Below, piece after piece: positions 34,476-41,781 of a DNA stretch of 64,000 nucleotides. The notes beneath the pieces are model-generated. The model had not been told where the DNA came from, did no database searches, and was given only the letters and a program-made list of their open reading frames with translations. The stretch's first letter is position 1. Every line of letters begins with the position of its first letter. The stretch lies in contig CAWAMV010000004.1 in assembly GCA_963783195.1 (NCBI GenBank), positions 62,001 through 126,000 on the forward strand, written 5' to 3'. The translations under genes and the position numbers were made by a program. Source of the DNA: Croceibacterium_B sp963783195. Lineage in GTDB: Bacteria > Pseudomonadota > Alphaproteobacteria > Sphingomonadales > Sphingomonadaceae.

Positions 34476-35026
34476 CCGGGCCCTTTGCTGCGGCGCTGGC
34501 GCTGGCGGTCGCGCTGGCGATGGATGCCTTCGCGGTCGCCCTCACGCAGGGGGCGAAGTTCAGGCCCGGCTGGCGCCACGCGGCGGTCATAGCCGTGGCC
34601 TTCGGGGCCTTCCAGGGTATCATGCCGCTGATCGGCTGGCTGGTGGGCAGCGTGGCCCTTTCCTATATCGCGGCGTTCGACCACTGGATCGCGTTCCTCC
34701 TGCTGGCCTTCCTGGGCATCCAGATGATCAGGGAAAGCGCAGACGAGGAGGCGGCAACGCCGCTGGCCGGAACCACCCTGCTCGTCGCCTCGATCGCCAC
34801 CAGCGTCGATGCGCTGGCCGCCGGCCTGACCCTGCCCACTCTCGGAGTAGAGCCGCTCGCAGCGTGCGCGCTCATTGCCGTCGTGACGGCGATACTGTCG
34901 GCATTCGCGGTCTGGCTCGGCCGGAGGGCCGGTGACCGTTACGGCCGGCCGGCGGAGATCTTCGGCGGCATGTTGCTGATCGTCATCGGGGCGAGCATCC
35001 TCGCCACGCACCTGCGGGCCGCCTGA
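34472..35026 (+). CDS. mntP: Manganese efflux pump MntP
   Basis: The 184-residue protein has six membrane helices in two repeats, with the family motifs MDAFAVALTQG in helix 1 and SVDALAAGLT in helix 4 carrying the paired Asp residues, and GGMLLIVIGASIL in the last helix. It lowers cytoplasmic Mn. It is coupled to ispG by a 4-base overlap, so no Mn-sensing yybP-ykoY riboswitch precedes it directly. Confidence 0.93.
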   Translation: MTGPFAAALALAVALAMDAFAVALTQGAKFRPGWRHAAVIAVAFGAFQGIMPLIGWLVGSVALSYIAAFDHWIAFLLLAFLGIQMIRESADEEAATPLAGTTLLVASIATSVDALAAGLTLPTLGVEPLAACALIAVVTAILSAFAVWLGRRAGDRYGRPAEIFGGMLLIVIGASILATHLRAA

Positions 35027-35938
35027 TTGCTTCACGTCGTCCACCACGCGGACTACATGGCACCCAGGCCCGAGCGGGGCAGCTTCCGGTTCGACAAGTA
35101 CATGCTGGTCATGGTGGCGCTGCGCGAAAGCGGCTACCCGATCACCGAGCACGCGCCGCCGCCGTGCCCGCGCGAATGGCTCGAGGCGGTGCACGACCCC
35201 GCCTACGTCGAACAGGTCTTCAGCCAGACCGTGCCGCCCGAGAAGGAGCGGCGCATCGGCTTCCCCGTCACCGCGCACATCGCCCAGCGCGTCGCCCATA
35301 CCAACGGCGGCACGTGGTTCGCCGCGCAGCTCGCCAGGCGGCACGGCTATGCCGCCAACAGCGCCGCGGGCAGCCATCACGCGCTGCATGACACGGGCGC
35401 CGGCTACTGCGTGTTCAACGACCTCGCGGTGGCGGCCAATCGCCTGATCGCCGAAGGCGACGCGCGCCGCGTGCTGATCGTCGACTGCGACGTTCACCAG
35501 GGCGACGGCACGGCAAGCCTCACTGCCGGGCGCGAGGACGTCTTCACCCTGTCGCTCCATGCGGAGAAGAACTTTCCCACGCGCAAGGCCCGCTCGACCC
35601 TGGACGTGGCCCTGCCGGACGGGACCGGGGACGCGGCCTATCTCGCGGCGCTGCGGACCCATCTGCCCGGCGTGCTGGATACGTTCTCGCCCGACCTTGT
35701 GCTGTACCAGGCCGGCGTCGATCCGCATGTGGAGGACCGGCTCGGGCGCCTCGCGCTGAGCGACGAAGGATTGGCGGCACGCGATTCTTTCGTGGTCGGC
35801 GAAGTGCGCGGGCGGCGCCTGCCGATCGCCAGTGCGCTGGGCGGGGGCTATGGCGCGGACCCGCGCACGGTGGCCGAGCGCCACGCCGCCTCGATGCTGG
35901 CCATGGCTCGCGCCAATGCGAACTTTACGACGCGTTAA
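35027..35938 (+). CDS. Histone deacetylase family / acetoin-utilisation-like hydrolase
   Basis: The 303-residue zinc hydrolase has SAAGSHHALHDTGAGYCVFND (catalytic His pair), VDCDVHQGDGTA (zinc ligands Asp and His) and VLYQAGVDPH (third ligand Asp). Bacterial members deacetylate polyamines or acetyl-lysine proteins. The TTG at 35027, directly after the mntP stop, is taken as start because HVVHHADYMAP, the usual opening, follows immediately. Confidence 0.9.
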   Translation: MLHVVHHADYMAPRPERGSFRFDKYMLVMVALRESGYPITEHAPPPCPREWLEAVHDPAYVEQVFSQTVPPEKERRIGFPVTAHIAQRVAHTNGGTWFAAQLARRHGYAANSAAGSHHALHDTGAGYCVFNDLAVAANRLIAEGDARRVLIVDCDVHQGDGTASLTAGREDVFTLSLHAEKNFPTRKARSTLDVALPDGTGDAAYLAALRTHLPGVLDTFSPDLVLYQAGVDPHVEDRLGRLALSDEGLAARDSFVVGEVRGRRLPIASALGGGYGADPRTVAERHAASMLAMARANANFTTR

Positions 35939-35962
35939 ACCTGCCGCTCTAATCTCCCGCGC

Positions 35963-36487
35963 ATGAAGGCGCTCATTCCATCGGTGCTGATCGTGGGGGC
36001 CGCCATCGGCTGGCTGGGACCCGACCTGCGCTCGCCGGAAGATGTCTTCAAGCGACACGACGCTGGTGCGTCCCGGCCCGGGAAGAAGAGCGCTGCGGCG
36101 GCGAAGCCGCAATGGTACGGCGCCGCGTTGGTGCTCGACCGCGCGGACGACGGGCATTTCTATGCCCCCGTGCGGATCGATACCCGCGACTATCGCATGC
36201 TGGTCGATACCGGGGCGAGCATGATCGCCCTGACCGGCGACGACGCGCGCGACATCGGGCTCGACTGGGACCCCAATGCCCTCCAGCCCGTCGCCCGCGG
36301 AGCCAGCGGGGTCGTGATGGGCGTGCCGGTTACCCTGCCCGAGGTGGCGGTCGGCGATTTCACCGTGCGGGACGTGGATGCCGTGATCATTCCCGCAGGA
36401 CTGCCGTTTTCGCTGCTGGGCCAATCGTACCTCTCGCACATTGCGAACGTGCAGCTCGCGGGCAAGACCATGACGCTGAGCAACTGA
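35963..36487 (+). CDS. Retropepsin-like aspartic protease, membrane-anchored
   Basis: The 174-residue protein has an N-terminal hydrophobic segment (about 4-19), a linker rich in Lys and Ala, and a clan AA domain with the single active-site triad DTGAS (about residue 82-86) and the later SLLGQSYLSH flap/strand pattern. Proteins of this class act as dimers, like retroviral proteases, in the periplasm or at the membrane. Substrate unknown. Confidence 0.88.
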   Translation: MKALIPSVLIVGAAIGWLGPDLRSPEDVFKRHDAGASRPGKKSAAAAKPQWYGAALVLDRADDGHFYAPVRIDTRDYRMLVDTGASMIALTGDDARDIGLDWDPNALQPVARGASGVVMGVPVTLPEVAVGDFTVRDVDAVIIPAGLPFSLLGQSYLSHIANVQLAGKTMTLSN

Positions 36488-36490
36488 GGC

Positions 36491-37192
36491 ATGAGCAAGG
36501 CCGGCCTCCTGCCCCGACGCTGGCGCGAGAACCCGGAAGGCGCCGCCTTTGCAGAGGCAATCGCCCACGTCCTCGATACAGCGCCGGTAAGGGGCCGCCT
36601 CGACGGGCTCGCCTACGTGGCCGCGCTGCGCACCGCGGACGTCCTCCCCTTTCTCGTCGCGGCAAAGAGCCTCTGGTCGCAGCTTGGCAGGGGGCGTTTC
36701 GTCGTCGTTGCCGATCGCTCCGTGACCGGGGCGGACAGGACAATCCTCGCCCACCATCTCGACGACCCCGAATTCGCGCCGGCTCCCACGGGCGCGCTTC
36801 CCGCGGGCCTGCCGTGGGCGGCGATCGAAACGGCGCTCGAGCGGCGGCGGGGGGAATATTGGCTCGTCCTGTCACCGTCGCTCGTCGCGAGCGGCCCCGT
36901 GCCCGAGCTGGCAGCCGCCATGGCCACGAACCGCACCGTCGCCATGGACCATGCGCCCGGCGCCCTGATGGGATTGTCCGCCGGGGGGCCCGGCAGGTTC
37001 GATCCGGCGCAGTTCGTCGAGGCCCTCGGAGCCGATAGGTCTCCCGGCGCCCAGCAGGGCCTTGTCCTGCAGCGCGAGGCCGATCCGGTGGCCCTTCCGC
37101 CCTCGGCCAACCTGGCGCACTTCCCGGGCGCGCTGCGCTTCGGCGACCACTGCCGCGCGACGAGTCGCGCCGCGATTGCGGCGTTCGGGTGA
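36491..37192 (+). CDS. Hypothetical protein
   Basis: The 233-residue protein follows the aspartic protease by three bases. It is soluble by composition with no signal peptide. It has strands such as GRFVVVADRSV and GEYWLVLSPSLV and an ending rich in Ala and His. No family or catalytic pattern was recognised. Codon use resembles its neighbours, so it is probably a real gene co-transcribed with the protease. Confidence 0.65.
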   Translation: MSKAGLLPRRWRENPEGAAFAEAIAHVLDTAPVRGRLDGLAYVAALRTADVLPFLVAAKSLWSQLGRGRFVVVADRSVTGADRTILAHHLDDPEFAPAPTGALPAGLPWAAIETALERRRGEYWLVLSPSLVASGPVPELAAAMATNRTVAMDHAPGALMGLSAGGPGRFDPAQFVEALGADRSPGAQQGLVLQREADPVALPPSANLAHFPGALRFGDHCRATSRAAIAAFG

Positions 37193-37244
37193 AGGCAGTG
37201 CATCAATCCGCTCACGCGCAGGATTTTCCTGCTATGGTGCGGAC

Positions 37245-37868
37245 ATGAGCGCGAAGAGCGACAGGCGAACGTTTCTGGCACGCGCGGCAGCGGCCGCCGG
37301 TGCCCTGGCGCTGCCTGCCCGGCTTCCGGCGCAGGCCCGCGCGGTGGACGATCGTGGCGCGCTCATCCTCGATATCGCGCGGCGCGAGGTGGAGCGGGCG
37401 GGCGACGTCCTGTGGCGGCGCGACGTTGCCGGGATCGCCGACTTTGCAGCCCATTCGGCGCTGCCGCGGTTCCATTTCGCCAATCTGGAAGAAGGCACGG
37501 TCACCAGTTACCGCGTGGCCCATGGCATGGGATCGGACCCCGAGCACGACGGGATGCTGAACTGGTTTTCCAACGACGTCGGCTCCAACGCCACCAGCCG
37601 CGGCGCCTACATCTCGTGGGAATGGTACAAGGGCAAGTACGGCACCTCGATCCGCCTGGGCGGTCTCGATCCCGACAACTCGAACACGCTGGAACGCGCG
37701 ATCGTCATGCACGCGGCGGACTACGCCACGCCCGAGCACGTCGATCACTGGGGCCGGCTGGGGCGTTCCAACGGTTGCCTTGCGATGGCGCCGGAGGACT
37801 TCATGTTCGCCCTCACCCGGCTGTCGGGCGGCCGGCTGATCTACGCCGACCGCCTGGGACTCGATTGA
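37245..37868 (+). CDS. Murein L,D-transpeptidase catalytic-domain protein (YkuD_2 type), Tat-exported
   Basis: The 207-residue protein begins with a twin-Arg signal (SDRRTFLARAAAAAGALALP). The catalytic region ends with HWGRLGRSNGCLAM, containing the S-x-G-C nucleophile Cys and upstream VMHAADYA His of the YkuD superfamily. It probably forms or edits 3-3 peptidoglycan cross-links in the periplasm. The ATG at 37245 gives the Tat motif at the correct distance. Confidence 0.88.
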   Translation: MSAKSDRRTFLARAAAAAGALALPARLPAQARAVDDRGALILDIARREVERAGDVLWRRDVAGIADFAAHSALPRFHFANLEEGTVTSYRVAHGMGSDPEHDGMLNWFSNDVGSNATSRGAYISWEWYKGKYGTSIRLGGLDPDNSNTLERAIVMHAADYATPEHVDHWGRLGRSNGCLAMAPEDFMFALTRLSGGRLIYADRLGLD

Positions 37869-37869
37869 G

Positions 37870-38784
37870 CTAGCGCCGGTCCTCCGGCGACCACGGCGAT
37901 TTAGTGTAATAGGGCGCCTGGTAGAAGCCGGCGACGACCGCCGAAATGCAGCCGTCGGTCACTTTGAAGGCTTCCAGCAGGCCCCAGCTCTGCGGTTCCT
38001 GGAAGACCGATTTCGTCTCCGTCCCGTCGGTCAACTTGTAGGTGTCGAGCACGCCCTTGTGGTCGATGAACCCGCGGCCAAGCGCGATCTGCCGGGCCTC
38101 GTCGACCATGACGATGTCGCGCCGGACCCGGTTGTTGAACAGGTAGCGCCCGGATTCGAAGCCCTGCTTGATGTCGTTGAACATCATCATGTTCTCGCGC
38201 CGGGTGGCATGTTCATGGAAGCAGGTGCCGCGAATTTCACCGTCGTTGTGTTGCAGCGTATCGAAGTAGCCGTTGGCATGGGCGGCAAGCTGTTCGCGCG
38301 ACAGGCGGCTTGCCGGCGGCTCGACCCGGTCGACCGCCGGGTCGTAGGCGAAATCCTCGATCTTGCCGATCGGGGTCGGCGGGCTCGACAGGTTGCGCGC
38401 GGTCGAGATGATGTGCTCGGCCTCGGTGATGCGCCCGCCCTCGACCTTCAGCCGGACGGTGAGGAAGCCGGGGACCGCACGCTGGCGGATCGGGGTGAAG
38501 ATCGCGGCCTGCCCCGTCTTCGGGTCCGACAGGGTGAGGACCGGGCCGGGCATCTCGGTCACCGTGTCCCACGTGCCGTCGGGGAAGGGCATCTCGACGT
38601 TGTTCTCGGTGTACCGCACGCGCTTTGCAAACGGCGCCTTGGCGGGATCGTGCGCGAGATAGGCTGCGCGATACTGGTCCGCGATGCCTTCCAGGCAGGC
38701 CCTGTCGCACGATCCGGCAGCGCTCGCCGTGGTGCAGCCGGCCAGCATCAAGGCGCCCACCGCGCCCTTGAGTCCAAAACGCAT
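37870..38784 (-). CDS. Exported protein with two NTF2-like domains, in the stilbene-oxygenase cluster
   Basis: The 304-residue protein has a signal sequence ending in a lipobox-like LAGC (about residue 18) and two SnoaL/NTF2-like halves: about 30-150 (ADQYRAAYLAHDPAKAPFAK, VRYTENNVEMPF, LKVEGGRITEAE) and about 170-295 (HANGYFDTLQHNDGE, ALGRGFIDHKG, FKVTDGCISAV). Some NTF2-fold enzymes of lignin-degrading sphingomonads are cofactor-free lyases that release formaldehyde, but no catalytic residues can be matched here. The ATG has a GGAGGAG site. It is last in the minus-strand run of 41700-37870. Confidence 0.75.
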   Translation of the reverse strand: MRFGLKGAVGALMLAGCTTASAAGSCDRACLEGIADQYRAAYLAHDPAKAPFAKRVRYTENNVEMPFPDGTWDTVTEMPGPVLTLSDPKTGQAAIFTPIRQRAVPGFLTVRLKVEGGRITEAEHIISTARNLSSPPTPIGKIEDFAYDPAVDRVEPPASRLSREQLAAHANGYFDTLQHNDGEIRGTCFHEHATRRENMMMFNDIKQGFESGRYLFNNRVRRDIVMVDEARQIALGRGFIDHKGVLDTYKLTDGTETKSVFQEPQSWGLLEAFKVTDGCISAVVAGFYQAPYYTKSPWSPEDRR

Positions 38785-38812
38785 CCCACTCTCCTCCCCA
38801 GGCGGCCCGTGT

Positions 38813-39271
38813 TCAGGCCACTTCGTAATAGTCGATCGTCGTGCTGCGCCCGTCGGCTGCGCGGCGGCCGCTGCCGATGAAGAACAGGCCCAGCACCCAG
38901 CCGTGCTTCCCGCGCACGTCGGCATCGACCCAGCTCGTCACGCGGTAATAGCCGTCGGGCCGGGCGAACCCCTGGTTGCGCAGGTAGAGCCATTCGCCGC
39001 CCTCGTCGCGCAACAGGAGATGGGCCGATATGTCGGTCGTACCGTCCGCCCGGAGCAACGAGTATTCTCCGCCCCCGTCGGGATAGAGCGTGCCGGCGAT
39101 CCGGCCCTTGACCACGCCGCCGGTGACCTTGCCGAACTGGCGCGTGCCATGAGGTCCGTCGATCTCGAGCACCGGATCGTGTTCGATCGTGACCGAGAAG
39201 GCCGGCTCGAAGCCGATCCCGGCGATCAGCGACGGATCGTGGTCGGCACGAATTGCGAAGTTCCCGGCCAT
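38813..39271 (-). CDS. DUF3237 protein, cytoplasmic
   Basis: The 152-residue protein is a single DUF3237 lipocalin-like barrel: EPAFSVTIEHDP near the start, GGVVKGRIAGTLYPDGGGEY in the middle, and TTIDYYEVA at the end. There is no signal peptide. It is a paralogue of the next gene upstream, with which it overlaps by four bases. The fold suggests binding of a small hydrophobic ligand; no enzyme activity is assigned. Confidence 0.85.
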   Translation of the reverse strand: MAGNFAIRADHDPSLIAGIGFEPAFSVTIEHDPVLEIDGPHGTRQFGKVTGGVVKGRIAGTLYPDGGGEYSLLRADGTTDISAHLLLRDEGGEWLYLRNQGFARPDGYYRVTSWVDADVRGKHGWVLGLFFIGSGRRAADGRSTTIDYYEVA

Positions 39272-39867
39272 CAGAGCACCTCGTAGTAGGTGAAGATCGT
39301 GCGGTCGGGGTCGGTCCGCCGCAGGCCGTGGCCGATGAACAGCGTGGAATTCATCCACGCGTGAGGGCTGTCCTCGGGCGCCTCGAAGAACGGGCTGGTG
39401 CGCATCCGCAGGGGGACCTCGCTGTCGGGCGGGGCGGCGAAGGCCTGGCTGAAGCTGCCGTCGGCGGCAACCGGCCCGCGCTCGCGCGCCACGCTCGGCG
39501 CTTCGCCTACCCGCTTCATGTAGCCGCGGTTGTTGATGTAGATCGGCGTGCCGTCGGCCGCGCGGAACATGTAGTGCGCGTCGAGCGGGCCGCCGCCGCC
39601 GCCGAAGTCGGCACCGCCATAGGGCACGACGGTCCCCTGCAGGCGAGGACCCCAGATCTCGCCGCCGATCGCGGGCACGAAGGCGCGGCGATAGGGGGCG
39701 TCGATCATGACCCGCTCCTTGAAGAACACGCTGACCGAGAAGGCATAGCGCGCCCGGAGCCCGCCCGATGGCGACTGGACGATCCGGTCCTGCGCACTTG
39801 CGCCGCCAGCCGACAGCAAAGCGGCGCCGGCCGCGGCGCCCTTTATCGCGTCACGACGGCCCATCAT
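39271..39867 (-). CDS. DUF3237 protein with Tat-like signal
   Basis: The 198-residue protein has a twin-Arg signal (MMGRRDAIKGAAAGAALLSAG, cleavage near ASAQ) and a DUF3237 barrel (ARYAFSVSVFFKE, IWGPRLQGTVVPYGGADFG, RTIFTYYEVL). Export contrasts with its cytoplasmic paralogue just downstream. It overlaps both neighbours (ATGA), so it is translated with the oxygenase gene before it. Confidence 0.83.
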   Translation of the reverse strand: MMGRRDAIKGAAAGAALLSAGGASAQDRIVQSPSGGLRARYAFSVSVFFKERVMIDAPYRRAFVPAIGGEIWGPRLQGTVVPYGGADFGGGGGPLDAHYMFRAADGTPIYINNRGYMKRVGEAPSVARERGPVAADGSFSQAFAAPPDSEVPLRMRTSPFFEAPEDSPHAWMNSTLFIGHGLRRTDPDRTIFTYYEVL

Positions 39868-41339
39868 GCCCTCGCCTCGCGACCCGCCAGGTCGAGATCC
39901 TCGGCATCCCACCAGTACCCGTGGACTTGCGTCGAGGCGCGAAACGGGAGGTACACCCGGGCAATCTCCTCGAGCGAACGGGCATCGACCACGATCAGCT
40001 CGGTGCGCATCTCCGCAAGGTCGGACGCGGTGCCGATCAGGTAGCCGTCGCCCTCTGCCGTGGACCCGCGGCGCGGCACGAAGGTCAGTTCCTGCAGCGA
40101 GTGCGTGTCGCCCGCGAAGAAGGTTTTCATCACCCCGTCCTCGACATCGAAGCGGGCATAGGAATTGACCGGCGCCCGCCCCACGTCCCCGGCCCGCGCG
40201 CGATCGAACGGCTGCGCCGGGTCGGCAAAGGTGGTGTAGGCATATCGCTGCGGCAGCGTGGTGAAACGCGGGTCCACCTTGCCGAGATCGACGATCGGGG
40301 TGTCGAACAGCGTCTCCTCGCGCCAGGTGTCGTCCTTGGACGACAGGTCGAAGGTGTAGCGCCGCACGAAGCCCTTGGCCCGGCTCGGATCCCACGGGCT
40401 TCCGTCGATGTTGGGGAAGAAGGGAAAGAAGTTCCCGTCGTAGAACGGGGCGAGCAGCGTCACCTTGTTGCCGTCGCTCTGGGCGTTGAACACGTGCATG
40501 AAGCACCGTTCGGGCCCCTTGAACCACCTGAGATCGCTGCCGTCGCCATCGCGCCGCATGATGCCGATCATGCTCGGGCGGGCGCGGTCCCACTGCCAGT
40601 GGATCTTGCCCGCCTTCAACTGCTCCATGTCGGTATAGTAGCAGGCAAACGGAATGATCACGTGTTCCTGCGTCAGCGCGTAATCGTGCACTATCGAGAC
40701 GTAGGGCTGCTTGACCCGGATTTCGTGCTGGACCTTGCCGTTCTTGTCGACCCGATAGAAGTAGATATCGTCGCTCGCGAGGCCGGTCGCTTCGTAGCCG
40801 AAAGCGTACATGTCGCCGGTCAGGGGATCCCACTTGGGATGTGCCGTGAAGGTCTGGCTCTTCCACCCGCCACCGAAGTCGTGAAAGCCGATCGTATCGA
40901 GAGTCACCGGGTCGATTTCAATCGGCAGCGCGTCTTCCTTCAGCGTGAAGAGCTTGCCCGCGTGAACCATCGGCGCGGTGTTGGAGACGGTGCCGTTGAC
41001 GCCCGTGGCCGCCGGATCGTCGGTGAAGGGATTGCGATAGAGTCCGAACAGGTTGCGGCCCGCCGCCAGGTTCGCCTCGTAGCGCGGGGTGCGCACGTAC
41101 TTGCCCTGGTACGAAACCCGCCCGTCCTTGATGCGGAACTTCGAGACATAGCCGTCGGAATGGAGCGGGGCGTCGTTGGGCAGCATCGGCGGATAGAGGA
41201 ATTCCCCGCCGACCCGCACGAACACGCCGTCCATATCGGCCGGTATCGTGCCCGCCACCTCGCAATCGGCGATCTCGCAGTCGAATCGCTGGGGGGCGAA
41301 GAACCCGTCCGTCAGCGTGCCGTCGAAAACCTTCACCAT
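39864..41339 (-). CDS. Carotenoid-oxygenase-family dioxygenase, lignostilbene/stilbene-cleaving type (copy 1)
   Basis: Cleaves a C=C bond with Fe(II) and O2. The 491-residue beta-propeller enzyme has the four iron His: H167 (FTAHPKW), H218 (IVHDYAL), H282 (FMHVFNA) and H473 (QVHGYWW). Two residues reported to bind the 4-hydroxyl of stilbenoids in lignostilbene dioxygenases, Y101 and K134, are present at those numbers; the third, F59, is Leu here, and the Glu near 353 is replaced by Asp. It should therefore cleave a phenolic stilbenoid-like substrate with a different ring pattern from copy 2. A GGGAGG site precedes the ATG, and a 15-bp tandem repeat lies upstream. Confidence 0.88.
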   Translation of the reverse strand: MVKVFDGTLTDGFFAPQRFDCEIADCEVAGTIPADMDGVFVRVGGEFLYPPMLPNDAPLHSDGYVSKFRIKDGRVSYQGKYVRTPRYEANLAAGRNLFGLYRNPFTDDPAATGVNGTVSNTAPMVHAGKLFTLKEDALPIEIDPVTLDTIGFHDFGGGWKSQTFTAHPKWDPLTGDMYAFGYEATGLASDDIYFYRVDKNGKVQHEIRVKQPYVSIVHDYALTQEHVIIPFACYYTDMEQLKAGKIHWQWDRARPSMIGIMRRDGDGSDLRWFKGPERCFMHVFNAQSDGNKVTLLAPFYDGNFFPFFPNIDGSPWDPSRAKGFVRRYTFDLSSKDDTWREETLFDTPIVDLGKVDPRFTTLPQRYAYTTFADPAQPFDRARAGDVGRAPVNSYARFDVEDGVMKTFFAGDTHSLQELTFVPRRGSTAEGDGYLIGTASDLAEMRTELIVVDARSLEEIARVYLPFRASTQVHGYWWDAEDLDLAGREARA

Positions 41340-41351
41340 CCCTGCACCCTC

Positions 41352-41411
41352 CCGCTTCGATGCCTGCCGCTTCGATGCCTGCCGCTTCGATGGCTGTCGC
41401 TTCGATGCCTG
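41352..41411. repeat. Tandem repeat, four copies of a 15-bp unit
   Basis: The unit CCGCTTCGATGCCTG is repeated at 41352, 41367, 41382 and 41397, with single changes in copies 3 and 4 and a decayed start of a fifth. It sits between the stop of the small Tat protein (41425) and the oxygenase ATG (41339), so it is in the leader of the latter. Confidence 0.9.
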
Positions 41412-41424
41412 TCGTTCGTCTCGC

Positions 41425-41700
41425 TCACAACGTGATTCCAGCGGCGATCAACTCGGCCTCGCTCATGCGCGCCAGCCGCCGGGTACCGCGATAGCCCGCA
41501 GGCCGCCGAAAGGCCGGCAGGGTCGCGCTGGGGTCCGCCAGCAGACCGTCGTTGAAATAGGCCGTGACCCGGCCCGGCCGCGCCGGGCGACCGGCAGGTG
41601 CCGCGGCCAGGGCAGGCGGCCCCGCAACCGTCAGTGCGGCTGCTGACGCCATGAGGCCCAACGCCTCGCGGCGGCTGCAAGCGGCGCCGTGTCTCGTCAT
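41425..41700 (-). CDS. Small Tat-exported protein of unknown function
   Basis: The 91-residue protein has a classic twin-Arg signal (SRREALGLMASAAALTVAG, cleavage near ALAAA) leaving a mature part of only about 57 residues that includes VTAYFNDGLLADPSA and ends AELIAAGITL. No cofactor motif or Cys is seen in the mature part. It lies between the two oxygenase genes in the same direction. It might assist a co-exported partner such as the Tat-borne DUF3237 protein; that is a guess. Confidence 0.65.
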   Translation of the reverse strand: MTRHGAACSRREALGLMASAAALTVAGPPALAAAPAGRPARPGRVTAYFNDGLLADPSATLPAFRRPAGYRGTRRLARMSEAELIAAGITL

Positions 41701-41781
41701 CGCTCTCCCCCGGTGATCCCGGCCACCGTACCGTCCGTTACAATGGTCGGGTCCACGCCCGATGGCAAGGAGCGGAAACGA

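Noticed and set aside
34472..34480. yybP-ykoY manganese riboswitch before mntP
   Set aside because: mntP overlaps ispG by four bases, leaving no leader for a riboswitch.
34340..36757. An 805-codon minus-strand frame over ispG, mntP and the deacetylase
   Set aside because: It covers several clear plus-strand genes, and its product is His/Arg/Gly-rich without any motif; the length reflects the high GC content.
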